Origin: CALCKU01 sp964534845
GTDB taxonomy: Bacteria; Pseudomonadota; Alphaproteobacteria; Caulobacterales; Maricaulaceae
DNA length: 14,264 nt
Assembly: GCA_964534845.1 (NCBI GenBank)
Contig: CAZHPV010000064.1
Span: forward strand, 1 to 14,264
Direction of reading: 5' to 3'
The position numbers were made by a program, and so were the translations under genes. The notes beneath the pieces are model-generated. The model ran no database searches. It worked only from the letters and a program-made list of their open reading frames with translations, and was not told the origin of the DNA. Positions 1-7,330 of this stretch are shown here, one piece after another (positions within the stretch are counted from its first letter, which is position 1; each line of letters begins with the position of its first letter).

Positions 1-52
1 CCCCAAGCCCCAATCCCGTAGACACTAAGATAGCCATAAAAAGCTTTACCAT
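1..52 (-). CDS. Possible N-terminus of an exported protein, truncated by the left edge
   Basis: Reading leftwards from an ATG at 52-50, the frame stays open to the window edge and gives 17 residues, MVKLFMAILVSTGLGLG. A lysine followed by a hydrophobic stretch is what the start of a signal peptide or a first membrane segment looks like. It lies 83 bases after the stop of the CitE-like gene on the same strand, so it may be the next gene of that unit. The Shine-Dalgarno upstream is weak (a CTAAGA-like stretch). With so few residues no family can be named, and the ORF could be spurious. Confidence 0.35.
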   Translation of the reverse strand, partial: MVKLFMAILVSTGLGLG

Positions 53-135
53 AATCTTAGTTTATCAGACCGGGCTCTCGATAGCAAAAGATGAATAGGC
101 CCGCGGACTATATTTGGGCTCACTTATCCACGCCA

Positions 136-945
136 TTATTTAACGTGGCGCAAAATTTGGCGGGCGCGTTTAACGACAGGCGCTTCGACGAATTTCCCAT
201 CGAGCAAGACAACATTTCCGTCAGCCGCTTCATAAGCCGCAATTACAGTCTTCGCAAAATCAATTTCAGCCGCTGAGGGTTTCAAAGCGCTATGAATAGG
301 CTCGATTTGTGCCGGGTGGATAGCCGCACGCGCGTGCATACCCAAGGCTTTGGCTTTGCGAGTACTCGCTTCACAATCCTTGAGGTCACGCACAGCGATA
401 TGCGGCCCGTCAAAGAGCTGTACATCATAGGTCGTAGCTGCGGCAACAAGGTGGGAACGCGCATAAAGATGGGTTTCCCAGCTCTGATCACAATTAACAT
501 CCCCCGCATAATCAATCGACCCATACATGCCCAGTGTAACCCGACCGTTTGAGAATATCTCCTGTGCATTCAAAAGGCCTATAGCACTTTCGATAATGAC
601 AAAAAAATTACCCAAACTATTTGGCAAGTCATCATCCAGATCATTCATCTGGTTTCGACTCGCGACTTTGGGTATCATTAAAAAAGGTAGCTCCAAACCA
701 CTTGCTTTAAGCGCCTTTATATCCGCCTGGCCCTGTTCTGTGTCCAAGGCGTTTATACGAAGGCTTACAGTCTTGTGGTCTGAATGTGCCAACCAGTCTA
801 TAACCGTTTTACGCGCTGCGTCCTTATCAGTAGGGCCAACGGCATCTTCAAGGTCTATACAAACAAGGTCCGCCCCGGACTGCAGGGCCTTTTCAAACCG
901 GTCTGAACGGTTCCCCGGTACAAAAAGTACAGAACGAAAATACAT
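136..945 (-). CDS. HpcH/HpaI aldolase / citrate lyase beta-subunit (CitE-like) family protein
   Basis: A 269-residue TIM-barrel lyase of the CitE-like group, whose members split (or make) acyl-CoA thioesters such as malyl-CoA or citramalyl-CoA with Mg2+. Visible family marks are the N-terminal RSVLFVPGNRSDRFEKA (residues 4-20), DLEDAVGP (31-38), the LRIN arginine (R63), the metal-ligand glutamate in IIES (E119), an acidic metal site in GSIDYAGD (D145, D148) and the late AAIHPAQIEPI block (207-217). I chose the ATG at 945 because AAAGG lies about 8 bases upstream and the family alignment starts there. The in-frame ATG at 990 adds 15 residues unlike the family. Length is normal for stand-alone CitE-like proteins. 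It may supply the final C-C cleavage of the catabolic region, but it lies in a separate minus-strand unit and its substrate is unknown. The family is secure, the role is not. Confidence 0.88.
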   Translation of the reverse strand: MYFRSVLFVPGNRSDRFEKALQSGADLVCIDLEDAVGPTDKDAARKTVIDWLAHSDHKTVSLRINALDTEQGQADIKALKASGLELPFLMIPKVASRNQMNDLDDDLPNSLGNFFVIIESAIGLLNAQEIFSNGRVTLGMYGSIDYAGDVNCDQSWETHLYARSHLVAAATTYDVQLFDGPHIAVRDLKDCEASTRKAKALGMHARAAIHPAQIEPIHSALKPSAAEIDFAKTVIAAYEAADGNVVLLDGKFVEAPVVKRARQILRHVK

Positions 946-966
946 AATAGACCTTTCAAAGCACGA

Positions 967-983
967 TAAGTCAGGCTGACTTA
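967..983. promoter_or_regulatory. Perfect 17-bp palindrome upstream of the CitE-like gene
   Basis: TAAGTCAGGCTGACTTA has two perfect 8-base arms around one central G. It lies 22 bases upstream of the CitE-like start codon, in the 86-base gap after the chorismate-mutase-like gene. Size and symmetry fit an operator for a dimeric repressor. No T-run follows on either strand, so it is not a terminator. The binding protein is unknown. Confidence 0.45.
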
Positions 984-1031
984 ATCTCATACAGGCTAAT
1001 ACAGAAAACTACACCTCGCGGCTTTGTTAGC

Positions 1032-1334
1032 TTAAGTCCGAGTCTGGTCCCAGACGTCAAATTCGTGGGCGATGCAACGTTCAATCAGTTTGCGCCAGAC
1101 AGGTTCCGCGATATCAGGAGACAAACCGGCCGCCTTGGCTTCGCGCAATACTTTGGCTACGACATCTTCAATCCGTTTTGCATCATATACAGAATCCCGA
1201 TTAAGTTTAACCCTCGCAGCGGCGTGCATATACTCTTGGCGCACGACCAATAAGCGCACCAACTCCCTATCCAGAGCGTCTACGCCGTTCCGAACATCTT
1301 CAAGGCTTTTGCAGTCCTTGGGTAATGGCAGCAT
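1032..1334 (-). CDS. Chorismate mutase / isochorismate pyruvate lyase (PchB-like, AroQ fold)
   Basis: A 100-residue all-helical AroQ-class protein, the length of Pseudomonas PchB. PchB converts isochorismate to salicylate plus pyruvate; AroQ mutases convert chorismate to prephenate. Alignment by eye with PchB runs end to end: DCKSLEDVRNGVDALDREL resembles the PchB N-terminus, and the C-terminal WDQTRT resembles PchB YWRQTRG. The PchB active-site Arg14, Arg31 and Lys42 are present (DVR, VVRQ, RVK), while PchB Gln90 is a glutamate here (IAHEFDVW). The start at 1334 has AAGGTGA six bases upstream. An in-frame ATG at 1361 and the extension to 1472, which adds a lysine-poor hydrophobic stretch, lack this support. 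No isochorismate synthase is present, so a plain chorismate mutase or another small lyase is as likely as salicylate synthesis. Confidence 0.82.
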   Translation of the reverse strand: MLPLPKDCKSLEDVRNGVDALDRELVRLLVVRQEYMHAAARVKLNRDSVYDAKRIEDVVAKVLREAKAAGLSPDIAEPVWRKLIERCIAHEFDVWDQTRT

Positions 1335-1448
1335 AGCTTCACCTTTTGGTTTGAGGCGCATAGTCAAACAATCAATATTCACCTGCTCAATAAAGAATAA
1401 AAAAATAAATAACAGTGTTAAAATGCATTTGCGACCATATAGCGCCTG

Positions 1449-1483
1449 AATTTCAGACCAGATATGTTTCATCTGAAATTATA
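1449..1483 (-). promoter_or_regulatory. Probable -10 element and nested inverted repeats upstream of the PchB-like gene
   Basis: On the minus strand a perfect TATAAT (1483-1478) runs straight into an inverted repeat: AATTTCAGA at 1449-1457 on the plus strand and its exact complement TCTGAAATT at 1472-1480. Nested inside is CAGAT-N7-ATCTG (1459-1475). Symmetry placed over the -10 and the expected transcription start suggests a repressor site. No good -35 hexamer is visible at the usual spacing. The rest of the 1335-1545 gap holds only AT-rich sequence that could be a 5' leader. Confidence 0.4.
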
Positions 1484-1545
1484 CGCCTTCTTCCCAAAAG
1501 CCGATTGACCCGTTTGTGCTTCACTTGTAGGAAGCCCATAAATAG

Positions 1546-1632
1546 GCCCAGATGGCGGAATTGGTAGACGCGCTAGCTTCAGGTGCTAGTGTCCGAATGG
1601 ACGTGGAGGTTCGAGTCCTCTTCTGGGCACCA
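1546..1632 (+). tRNA. tRNA-Leu(CAG)
   Basis: An 87-base cloverleaf with encoded CCA. The acceptor stem GCCCAGA (1546-1552) pairs with TCTGGGC (1622-1628), followed by discriminator A and CCA (1630-1632). The D-arm contains GGTAGAC. The anticodon stem CTAGC/GCTAG (1573-1577/1585-1589) encloses the loop TTCAGGT with anticodon CAG at 1580-1582. A long variable arm (TGTCCGAATGGACG) marks a class II tRNA, and GGTTCGAGTCC forms the T-arm. It closely matches bacterial tRNA-Leu(CAG). tRNA genes are common integration sites, but no integrase or duplicated tRNA end is seen here. Confidence 0.97.
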
Positions 1633-1650
1633 ATTATAGACATAAAATAT

Positions 1651-1693
1651 TGATAAACTTTATCATTACATCCTAGAAAAGATCATTTATACT
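1651..1693 (+). promoter_or_regulatory. Candidate operator and promoter for the permease-dehydrogenase operon
   Basis: The 166-base gap between the tRNA and the permease holds a perfect 15-bp palindrome, TGATAAACTTTATCA (1651-1665; arms of 7 around a central C). Directly after it is a plausible promoter, TTACAT (1666-1671), 16 bases, TATACT (1688-1693). The palindrome would therefore abut the -35 element, a usual place for a regulator. A loop of one base cannot form a stable RNA hairpin, so this is a DNA feature. The promoter hexamers are only fair. Confidence 0.35.
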
Positions 1694-1798
1694 TAATAGG
1701 TAAATTACATCGTTAAGTGCGGTCAATTTTGTCCGTTATCAACAAGCCTAGATTTGTCCCTTGGCTCGCTTATCAAGAATAGAAAAAATGAGGTTTCA

Positions 1799-2968
1799 AT
1801 GACACAACAGTACAATGTAAACAGCAAACCGTCCATCACGGCTGCTATTATATTAGGAACAGTCGGCGTATTCTCATTTATTGTCCAGCCCGGCTTAGTT
1901 CAGGGGTTTGTATCTGAATTGGGGCTCGACGAAGTCGCCGCCAACAATCTCGCCTTTTCTGAAATGTTAGGTGTCGCCATAGCGGCTGTTTTAATCGCGC
2001 TATTAACACGCGTTGTAAATTGGCGCCATTTGCTCGTTGTCTCTATTGTCCTTGCAGCGATTGGTAATTTGCTATCTGGCTTTACCAGCGGCATTGACGC
2101 CTTAAAACCTCTTCGTTTTGTAACGGGCCTTGGTGAAGGCGGTATTATTGGCCTTAGCTTTACTTATATTGGGCTGACAGCCAAGCCTGAGCGCAATCTG
2201 GCTTTATACCTCGTCCTCTTATTAAGCTACGGCGCTTTAGGTCTTTGGCTCATGCCGCAAGCTTTCGCGACAATCGGTTTAAAGGGGATATTTATTGCTT
2301 GGGGCGTCCTCACGGCGCTATCGCTATTATTGGTTAAGTCCACACCCCTTTCCAGTGATAGCCGCGAAGAGATCAGTCCGACAGCCGCGCAATTAGGTCT
2401 TGGCTTCTTGGCCTTCGCCTTAATTGGGGTGCTTATCTACAATATCGCGATTGGGATTGCTTGGGCAAACCTCTTCCTCATCGGCATGGACATTCGCCCC
2501 GATGTACAAGCGATCGCCAATGCACTTTTACTGGCTCAATTCGTCGCTATTCCCGGTGCCTTATTAGCCGCCTTAATGTCTGACAAATTGGGGCGCTGGC
2601 TCCCTATTATTGTTGGCATTTTGGGCGGGGCGGCCTTCATCGCATTATTGATGATAAAATCAGGTTATAGCATTTTTATCATCGCTGTTTGCGGCTTTAA
2701 CTTTATGTGGAACATGACCCTGCCATTTATTCTAGCCGCAGTGAACGACATGGATGAGAAATCCCGTATGGTGACCCCCTCTATTTCCATGCAAATGATT
2801 GGCATCGGTTTTGCCCCCTTATTCGCCGGTCTCCTGCTTGGTGAAGGCGGAGGATTTAAAGCCATTGAAAGCATGACGGTTAAGCTTTTAGTCTTAAGCT
2901 TTATCATTCTCGCAATTTGTATCTTCGCTCATCAAAAAGCTCTAAAAGCTAAAAAGGCTGGCGCCTAA
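1799..2968 (+). CDS. Major facilitator superfamily permease
   Basis: A 389-residue integral membrane protein made of about twelve hydrophobic segments with a polar middle loop (the STPLSSDSREEISPT region), the two-halves layout of MFS transporters. The TM4-type motif PLRFVTGLGEGG and a motif-A remnant MSDKLGRWLP in the second half support the family. The first-half motif A is degenerate (TRVVNWRHL). I chose the ATG at 1799 because GAGG lies five bases upstream; an upstream TTG at 1754 would add 15 polar residues without a ribosome site. As the first gene of the operon, 22 bases before the amidotransferase-like gene, it probably imports the substrate of the pathway across the inner membrane. 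The subfamily cannot be told from sequence; short aromatic-acid or amine carriers are both possible. Confidence 0.85.
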   Translation: MTQQYNVNSKPSITAAIILGTVGVFSFIVQPGLVQGFVSELGLDEVAANNLAFSEMLGVAIAAVLIALLTRVVNWRHLLVVSIVLAAIGNLLSGFTSGIDALKPLRFVTGLGEGGIIGLSFTYIGLTAKPERNLALYLVLLLSYGALGLWLMPQAFATIGLKGIFIAWGVLTALSLLLVKSTPLSSDSREEISPTAAQLGLGFLAFALIGVLIYNIAIGIAWANLFLIGMDIRPDVQAIANALLLAQFVAIPGALLAALMSDKLGRWLPIIVGILGGAAFIALLMIKSGYSIFIIAVCGFNFMWNMTLPFILAAVNDMDEKSRMVTPSISMQMIGIGFAPLFAGLLLGEGGGFKAIESMTVKLLVLSFIILAICIFAHQKALKAKKAGA

Positions 2969-2990
2969 ATACAGGGACTAAAAACTTCCC

Positions 2991-3842
2991 ATGACCCGAT
3001 TATTAATGATGGAAGGCAATACGCTTGAAAAACAAGCTGAGGCGTCTCGCTTGGGCGTACGAAACGCGACTGATGTCTATATGCGCGCCATTCGTGCGCA
3101 CTTTCCTGATCTTGAACTTGAAGTTCTGCACGCGGCGGATAAAGGTCAATCCCTGCCCAATGGCCGTACCCTGAATGATTATGACGGCATGGTCATTAGC
3201 GGCTCTGGACTCCACGCTTATGACGAAATATTTGAGGTCACCAACCAAATTGAATGGCTCAAAACTTTCGCTCAAACGGGTAAACCAATCTTAGGGAGCT
3301 GCTGGGGTTTGCAAATAGCTGTCATGGCGGCCGGCGGCATGGTTGGCTTGAGTCCGAATGGCCGAGAAGTCGGAATTGCACGAAAAATTGGTTTAACAGA
3401 TGTCGGTAAAGCCCATCCCTTAATGGCTGGAAAACCTACCATTTTTGACGCGCCCTGTATTCATTATGATGAGGTGACGGTTCTACCTGAAGGCTGTACA
3501 TTATTGGCATCAAATGCCCATAGCCACGTTCAGGCCGCTATTGTTCCTCTCGGGAAATCAGAAGTTTGGGCTGTGCAATATCATCCAGAATTTGACCTCA
3601 TACAGCTCAGTATGCTTCTGACCCTCTACAAACAAAACATGTTGGATCAAGGCTTCGTAAAATCAGTGGAGGAACTGACAGATTATCAATCAAAACTCGA
3701 TGATCTCGCCGCTAACTCCAAAGATAATGCCGCCTCATGGCAATTGGGAATAGATAGCGATATCATAAATGATGAAATTCGCCGCGCGGAAATCATCAAT
3801 TGGGTCAATCATGTTATACAAGGAAAGCAAAATCATGGGTGA
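2991..3842 (+). CDS. Class I glutamine amidotransferase-like hydrolase (candidate gamma-glutamyl hydrolase)
   Basis: A 283-residue protein with a class I GATase fold. The nucleophile elbow GSCWGLQ puts Cys at 104, and QYHPEF supplies His198 and Glu200, completing the Cys-His-Glu triad. An oxyanion-type SGSG lies at 70-73. The roughly 75 residues after the triad are helical and lack a synthetase domain, so this is a free-standing hydrolase. In the family, stand-alone forms include PuuD (cleaves gamma-glutamyl-GABA) and the GATase-like partner of gamma-glutamylanilide synthase. Because a GS-like ligase is three genes downstream, I infer that it removes a gamma-glutamyl group added by that ligase. 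An AGGGA site is present but a little far (about 13 bases) from the ATG. The end overlaps the next gene by eight bases. GMP-synthase-like glutaminase activity cannot be excluded. Confidence 0.85.
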   Translation: MTRLLMMEGNTLEKQAEASRLGVRNATDVYMRAIRAHFPDLELEVLHAADKGQSLPNGRTLNDYDGMVISGSGLHAYDEIFEVTNQIEWLKTFAQTGKPILGSCWGLQIAVMAAGGMVGLSPNGREVGIARKIGLTDVGKAHPLMAGKPTIFDAPCIHYDEVTVLPEGCTLLASNAHSHVQAAIVPLGKSEVWAVQYHPEFDLIQLSMLLTLYKQNMLDQGFVKSVEELTDYQSKLDDLAANSKDNAASWQLGIDSDIINDEIRRAEIINWVNHVIQGKQNHG

Positions 3843-4716
3843 AGTTATAGGCGCAGGACTCGTCAGTCATGTCCCAACAATCATGCTGCCTAAAGACGTT
3901 CGTTATGATATTTACGGCGGTAAAGACACAAGCTTGATTGATGGCTTTAAACGTATTCGTGAGGAAGTTCTCTATGTCTTAAAGCCTGACACTATTATCG
4001 TGTTCGACACGCATTGGGGAACTTTAGTTGAGTTTGTTGTCACCTCACATGCACGCCGCAAGGGAAAATACACCTCGGAAGAGCTTCCCAGAGGAATGAC
4101 GCAAGTTCCCTATGATTTGAAAGGCTCACCTGAACTCGCACAATTGATTGAAAAACATGTGACGGCCGAAGGGTCTAAATGCACCGCAATTGATGACCCC
4201 TATCTTCCCATCCACTACCCGACAGTCAATGTCGCGCATTACTTAAACCAAGGCGAAGAATGGATTACTATTGGGTGCAATCAATGTGCGGAAAGTGATG
4301 ACTATCTCACAGTTGGCCGCGGCATTGCCAAAGCCGTTGCTGCGTCAGGAAAGCGCGTTGTCTTACTCGCAAGTGGCTCCATGAGCCATACGTTCCATCC
4401 GTTTAAAACGATTTTGAATTACGAAACCGCTGACCCTGAAAATATTTTCACACCTGAAGCCCGCGAAGCTGATTACGAGCGGCTCGAATGGTTCAAGCAA
4501 GGCAATCATGATGCCGTCATCAACACAATGCCTGAGTTTTTGAAATATAAGCCCGAGGGGCGCTTCGGACATTATCTCATGATGGTTGGCGCCATTGGTC
4601 AAAATGACTGCAAAGCCAAGGGCCGTATGTATAGCGAGTATGAAAACTCAGTGGGCACAAGTCAGGTACATGTCTGGTTTGATCGTCCCGAGGGCGGCTG
4701 GACAAGTTCAGCCTAA
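3835..4716 (+). CDS. Class III extradiol ring-cleavage dioxygenase (LigB/HpaD-type)
   Basis: A 293-residue non-haem iron dioxygenase of the LigB superfamily, nearest in feel to homoprotocatechuate 2,3-dioxygenase (HpaD/HpcB): SHVPTIMLP near the start, DTIIVFDTHW (52-61), YTSEELP (79-85), VVLLASGSMSHTF (175-187). Predicted Fe(II) ligands are His12, His60 and Glu241. Catalytic histidines equivalent to LigB His127 and His195 appear as His127 and His185. The enzyme opens catechols, or in the related AmnAB enzymes 2-aminophenol, next to the hydroxyl group. The start at 3835 overlaps the stop of the preceding gene by eight bases, which suggests translational coupling, and AAGGA precedes it inside that gene. 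An in-frame ATG at 3769 would overlap much more and is not needed by the alignment. The exact substrate is unknown; the P450 next door may make the diol or aminophenol. Confidence 0.87.
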   Translation: MGEVIGAGLVSHVPTIMLPKDVRYDIYGGKDTSLIDGFKRIREEVLYVLKPDTIIVFDTHWGTLVEFVVTSHARRKGKYTSEELPRGMTQVPYDLKGSPELAQLIEKHVTAEGSKCTAIDDPYLPIHYPTVNVAHYLNQGEEWITIGCNQCAESDDYLTVGRGIAKAVAASGKRVVLLASGSMSHTFHPFKTILNYETADPENIFTPEAREADYERLEWFKQGNHDAVINTMPEFLKYKPEGRFGHYLMMVGAIGQNDCKAKGRMYSEYENSVGTSQVHVWFDRPEGGWTSSA

Positions 4717-4741
4717 AAAGCCGCATAAAAGGAACGTTTTA

Positions 4742-6007
4742 GTGACATACCCATTCTCTTATTCAACCAATCCTCACGTGGATTTATCAACGCATGACGC
4801 GTTTAATGAAGGTGCGCCTTTCGCAACCTTTGACCGCCTGCGTGCAGAAGACCCTATTGCTTGGTGTCCAGAGGTGGGTGGTAGAGGGTTTTGGTCGGTC
4901 ACGCGCCATGATGACGTCATGAGTCTGAACAAAAACGCAAAACTTCTAAGCTCTGCGCGCGGCATTCGTTTGGAAGACCAAGACGAAGAAGAATATGAAG
5001 CGCGTAAGACATTTCAAGAAACAGATCCGCCCGATCATACCTTTGTTCGCATGTTGGTAAATAAGGCATTCTCAAAGCCGCAAATCGCAAAATATGAAGA
5101 ACAAATTCGCAATATCACCCGCGAATTGATTGAGCCTAACCTTGATGGCAATAGTTTTGACGCTGTCAGTAATATTGCGCGGCAATTACCTATGCGAATG
5201 CTGGGGCAAATCATGGGCTTGCCAGATTCAGATATGAATTTTCTGGTCGAAAAAGGTGATGCGCTCATTTCCAACTCAGATCCTGACTATACTGACTTTG
5301 TTGTCGATAAGGTAGATACAGATGAATATCGTCTCCTGCCCTTCCGCTCGCCTGCCGCTGTAGAGCTATTTGATTATGCCGACCGACTTTACCGGGAAAT
5401 GGAAGCTGGGTCAGACTATGGCGTACTCAATCATGTGATACAGCCCAATAAAAAGGGTGAGCGCATGTCCAATGGTGAGTTTCGCAATTTCTTTTGCTTA
5501 TTAGTAGCCGCTGGAAATGATACAACACGCTATAGTATTACAGCAGCTATTCACGCGGTTGCAAATAAGGCAGAACTTTTAGGTCAGCTCAAAGCCATTG
5601 ATAATGAATCCGCCGGAGTTATGGCTGCAGACGAGCTTATCCGCTGGGCCTCACCGACAACTCATTTCCGCCGCACGGCAACGCAGGATTTTGAGCATAA
5701 AGGCAAGCAGATTAAAGCAGGTGATAAAGTTATTATGTGGTTCTTATCAGCAAATCGCGACACCGACGTTTTTGGCAATCCTTATGAGATTGATATTACG
5801 CGCAAGCCTAACCGCTTTTTAGCCTTTGGGCAGGGTGGGCCTCATGTTTGCCTCGGAATGTTTTTAGCTAAATTAGAAGTTCGCGTGGTTCTTGAAGAGT
5901 TAGCGAGCTTGGTTTCAAAAATAGAGCAAACAGATAATCACAGCTATCTACGGTCTAATTTTATTTTGGGAATTAAAAAATTGCCTGTCAAAATGACGTC
6001 GGCATAA
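4742..6007 (+). CDS. Cytochrome P450 monooxygenase
   Basis: A 421-residue soluble bacterial P450. Landmarks are the C-helix DPPDHTFVR (95-103), the I-helix oxygen-activation motif AAGNDTT (256-262), the K-helix ExxR Glu298-Arg301 followed by RWASPTTHFRRTA, and the haem loop FGQGGPHVCLG with Cys370 as iron ligand. There is no membrane anchor, so it should be cytosolic and fed electrons by a ferredoxin and reductase, neither of which is encoded in this window. I chose GTG at 4742 because GGA of AAAAGGA lies eight bases upstream and the family sequence begins just there. A longer in-frame start at 4586 would lie inside the dioxygenase gene. Within the operon it most likely hydroxylates or N/O-dealkylates the substrate before ring cleavage. 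The CYP family number cannot be assigned by eye. Confidence 0.95.
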   Translation: MTYPFSYSTNPHVDLSTHDAFNEGAPFATFDRLRAEDPIAWCPEVGGRGFWSVTRHDDVMSLNKNAKLLSSARGIRLEDQDEEEYEARKTFQETDPPDHTFVRMLVNKAFSKPQIAKYEEQIRNITRELIEPNLDGNSFDAVSNIARQLPMRMLGQIMGLPDSDMNFLVEKGDALISNSDPDYTDFVVDKVDTDEYRLLPFRSPAAVELFDYADRLYREMEAGSDYGVLNHVIQPNKKGERMSNGEFRNFFCLLVAAGNDTTRYSITAAIHAVANKAELLGQLKAIDNESAGVMAADELIRWASPTTHFRRTATQDFEHKGKQIKAGDKVIMWFLSANRDTDVFGNPYEIDITRKPNRFLAFGQGGPHVCLGMFLAKLEVRVVLEELASLVSKIEQTDNHSYLRSNFILGIKKLPVKMTSA

Positions 6008-6017
6008 AGGGGAAATT

Positions 6018-7322
6018 ATGTCAAATATTGTTAATCCTGAAGACGCCAAACGCATCCGCGTCTTATTTGCCGACCAATTAGGGCTCGCCCGCGGAAAATA
6101 CCTACCCCGTAAATTCGCGGAAAAAGGTGAAGCTCGCTTTTGCAAGGGCGCCTATGCGGTAACTTACGCAAAAGACCTCATCGATGCTCCCGGAGCTGGT
6201 CTCGCCGAAGGCTTACCGGATATGGAAGCTGTGTTTGACATATCAGACTTGCGCCAAGGCTGGGAAGCCGGAACAGCTATCGCCCTTGCAGGTTTAGAGG
6301 ACGGCGGTGCGCCATATGGCTTATGTGGCCGCTCCTCCTTAAAGGCCGCAATTAAAAAATGGGCAGATAAAGGCCTAAAGCCAATGATTGGTTTTGAAAC
6401 CGAAGCCTATATTTTTGAACGCGATGAAAATGGGAAATGGGTGCCTTATAACACACCAGGCTCATTCGTTTATGGCACGGGGCCATTTACTGACCCCGCA
6501 GGGCTAATGGATTTGATTTGGGAAATGGCCGAAAAATGTGGGCTGCCACTCGAGTCCATGAACGCAGAATATGACTCGCCTCAATTCGAATTGACGCTGT
6601 GTTTTGATGAGGCCTTAAAAGCCTGTGATGACATCTTCCTTTTCAAGCTTATGGCCCGTGAGCTGTTATTAAAGCGCGGCTATTTGCTCTGCTTCATGCC
6701 AAAGCCTCTTTTAGAGCTTTCTGGCACCGGACTGCACCTCAATCTAAGCTTTCTAGACAACAGTGGAGAAAATATATTCCGCCGCGAGACAGAAACAGGT
6801 CCCTTGCCCGAAATCATGGCAGGCTGCACAGCGGGCCTTGTCAAACATCATGAAGCGCTTGGCGGCCTACTCGCACCGACGGTAAATTCTTATGCGCGAT
6901 TACAGCCTGCAAGCCTGTCTGGTTATTGGGCCAATTGGGGCTATGATCACCGCGGTGTTGCTGTGCGTATTTCTGCTGAAACGGGCCCTGGGTCGCGGAT
7001 TGAGCACCGCGTCGGTGATTGCGCGGTCAGCCCTTATATTGCCGCCTCTGCAATGTTAAATGCTGCTTTGCTTGGCGTTGAAAATAAGTATGACCTACCG
7101 CCTGCTGAAACAGGAGACGGGCTGGAGACCGTAGATACGGACCGCCATGTCGCAGAAACCCTTGGCGCGTCATTAGACAACCTTGAGAATGACAAAGTTT
7201 TGTGTGCTGCTGTTGGGCAGCTCCTCATTGATAATTATATCACGATCAAGCGCATGGAAATTAAAGAGCTTGAAGGAAAAGATCACGATGCGATCTTTAA
7301 CTATTACGCTCCCTTCATTTAG
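6018..7322 (+). CDS. Glutamine synthetase-like gamma-glutamyl-amine ligase
   Basis: A 434-residue member of the GS/PuuA family, which joins glutamate through its gamma-carboxyl to ammonia or an amine using ATP. The catalytic marks are in order: GFETEAY (Glu127, Glu129 metal ligands), NAEYDSPQFEL (Glu184, Glu191), GTGLHLN (236-242, His240), NSYARL (Arg294) and RISAETGPGSRIEHRVGD (Arg317, Arg327, Glu329, Arg331). The adenylylation tyrosine region of housekeeping GlnA is not apparent, and the N-terminal beta-grasp is short. These points, and the catabolic neighbours, favour a secondary-amine ligase like PuuA, IpuC or gamma-glutamylanilide synthase. An AAGGGGAA ribosome site sits ten bases after the P450 stop and right before the ATG. 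Amine specificity cannot be read from sequence. Confidence 0.9.
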   Translation: MSNIVNPEDAKRIRVLFADQLGLARGKYLPRKFAEKGEARFCKGAYAVTYAKDLIDAPGAGLAEGLPDMEAVFDISDLRQGWEAGTAIALAGLEDGGAPYGLCGRSSLKAAIKKWADKGLKPMIGFETEAYIFERDENGKWVPYNTPGSFVYGTGPFTDPAGLMDLIWEMAEKCGLPLESMNAEYDSPQFELTLCFDEALKACDDIFLFKLMARELLLKRGYLLCFMPKPLLELSGTGLHLNLSFLDNSGENIFRRETETGPLPEIMAGCTAGLVKHHEALGGLLAPTVNSYARLQPASLSGYWANWGYDHRGVAVRISAETGPGSRIEHRVGDCAVSPYIAASAMLNAALLGVENKYDLPPAETGDGLETVDTDRHVAETLGASLDNLENDKVLCAAVGQLLIDNYITIKRMEIKELEGKDHDAIFNYYAPFI

Positions 7323-7330
7323 GATAAATT

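Noticed and set aside
128..150. Inverted repeats CCACG/CGTGG and CGCCA/TGGCG around the CitE-like stop
   Set aside because: The two pairings are short and mutually exclusive, and no T-run follows on the minus strand, so there is no good case for a terminator.
1335..1472. N-terminal extension of the PchB-like frame with a hydrophobic stretch, looking like a signal peptide
   Set aside because: The strong ribosome site and the family alignment both put the start at 1334, and the extension overlaps the likely promoter and inverted repeat.
1546..1632. tRNA-Leu as an integration site for a genomic island carrying the catabolic genes
   Set aside because: No integrase, no repeated tRNA 3' end in the window, and no obvious change in base composition.
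1788..1802. Five-codon upstream ORF (ATG to TGA) overlapping the permease start
   Set aside because: Too short to distinguish from chance, and its ATG lacks its own ribosome site.
4363..4602. Antisense and alternative-frame ORFs inside the operon genes
   Set aside because: They lie wholly within well-supported genes, have no ribosome sites and show no family features.
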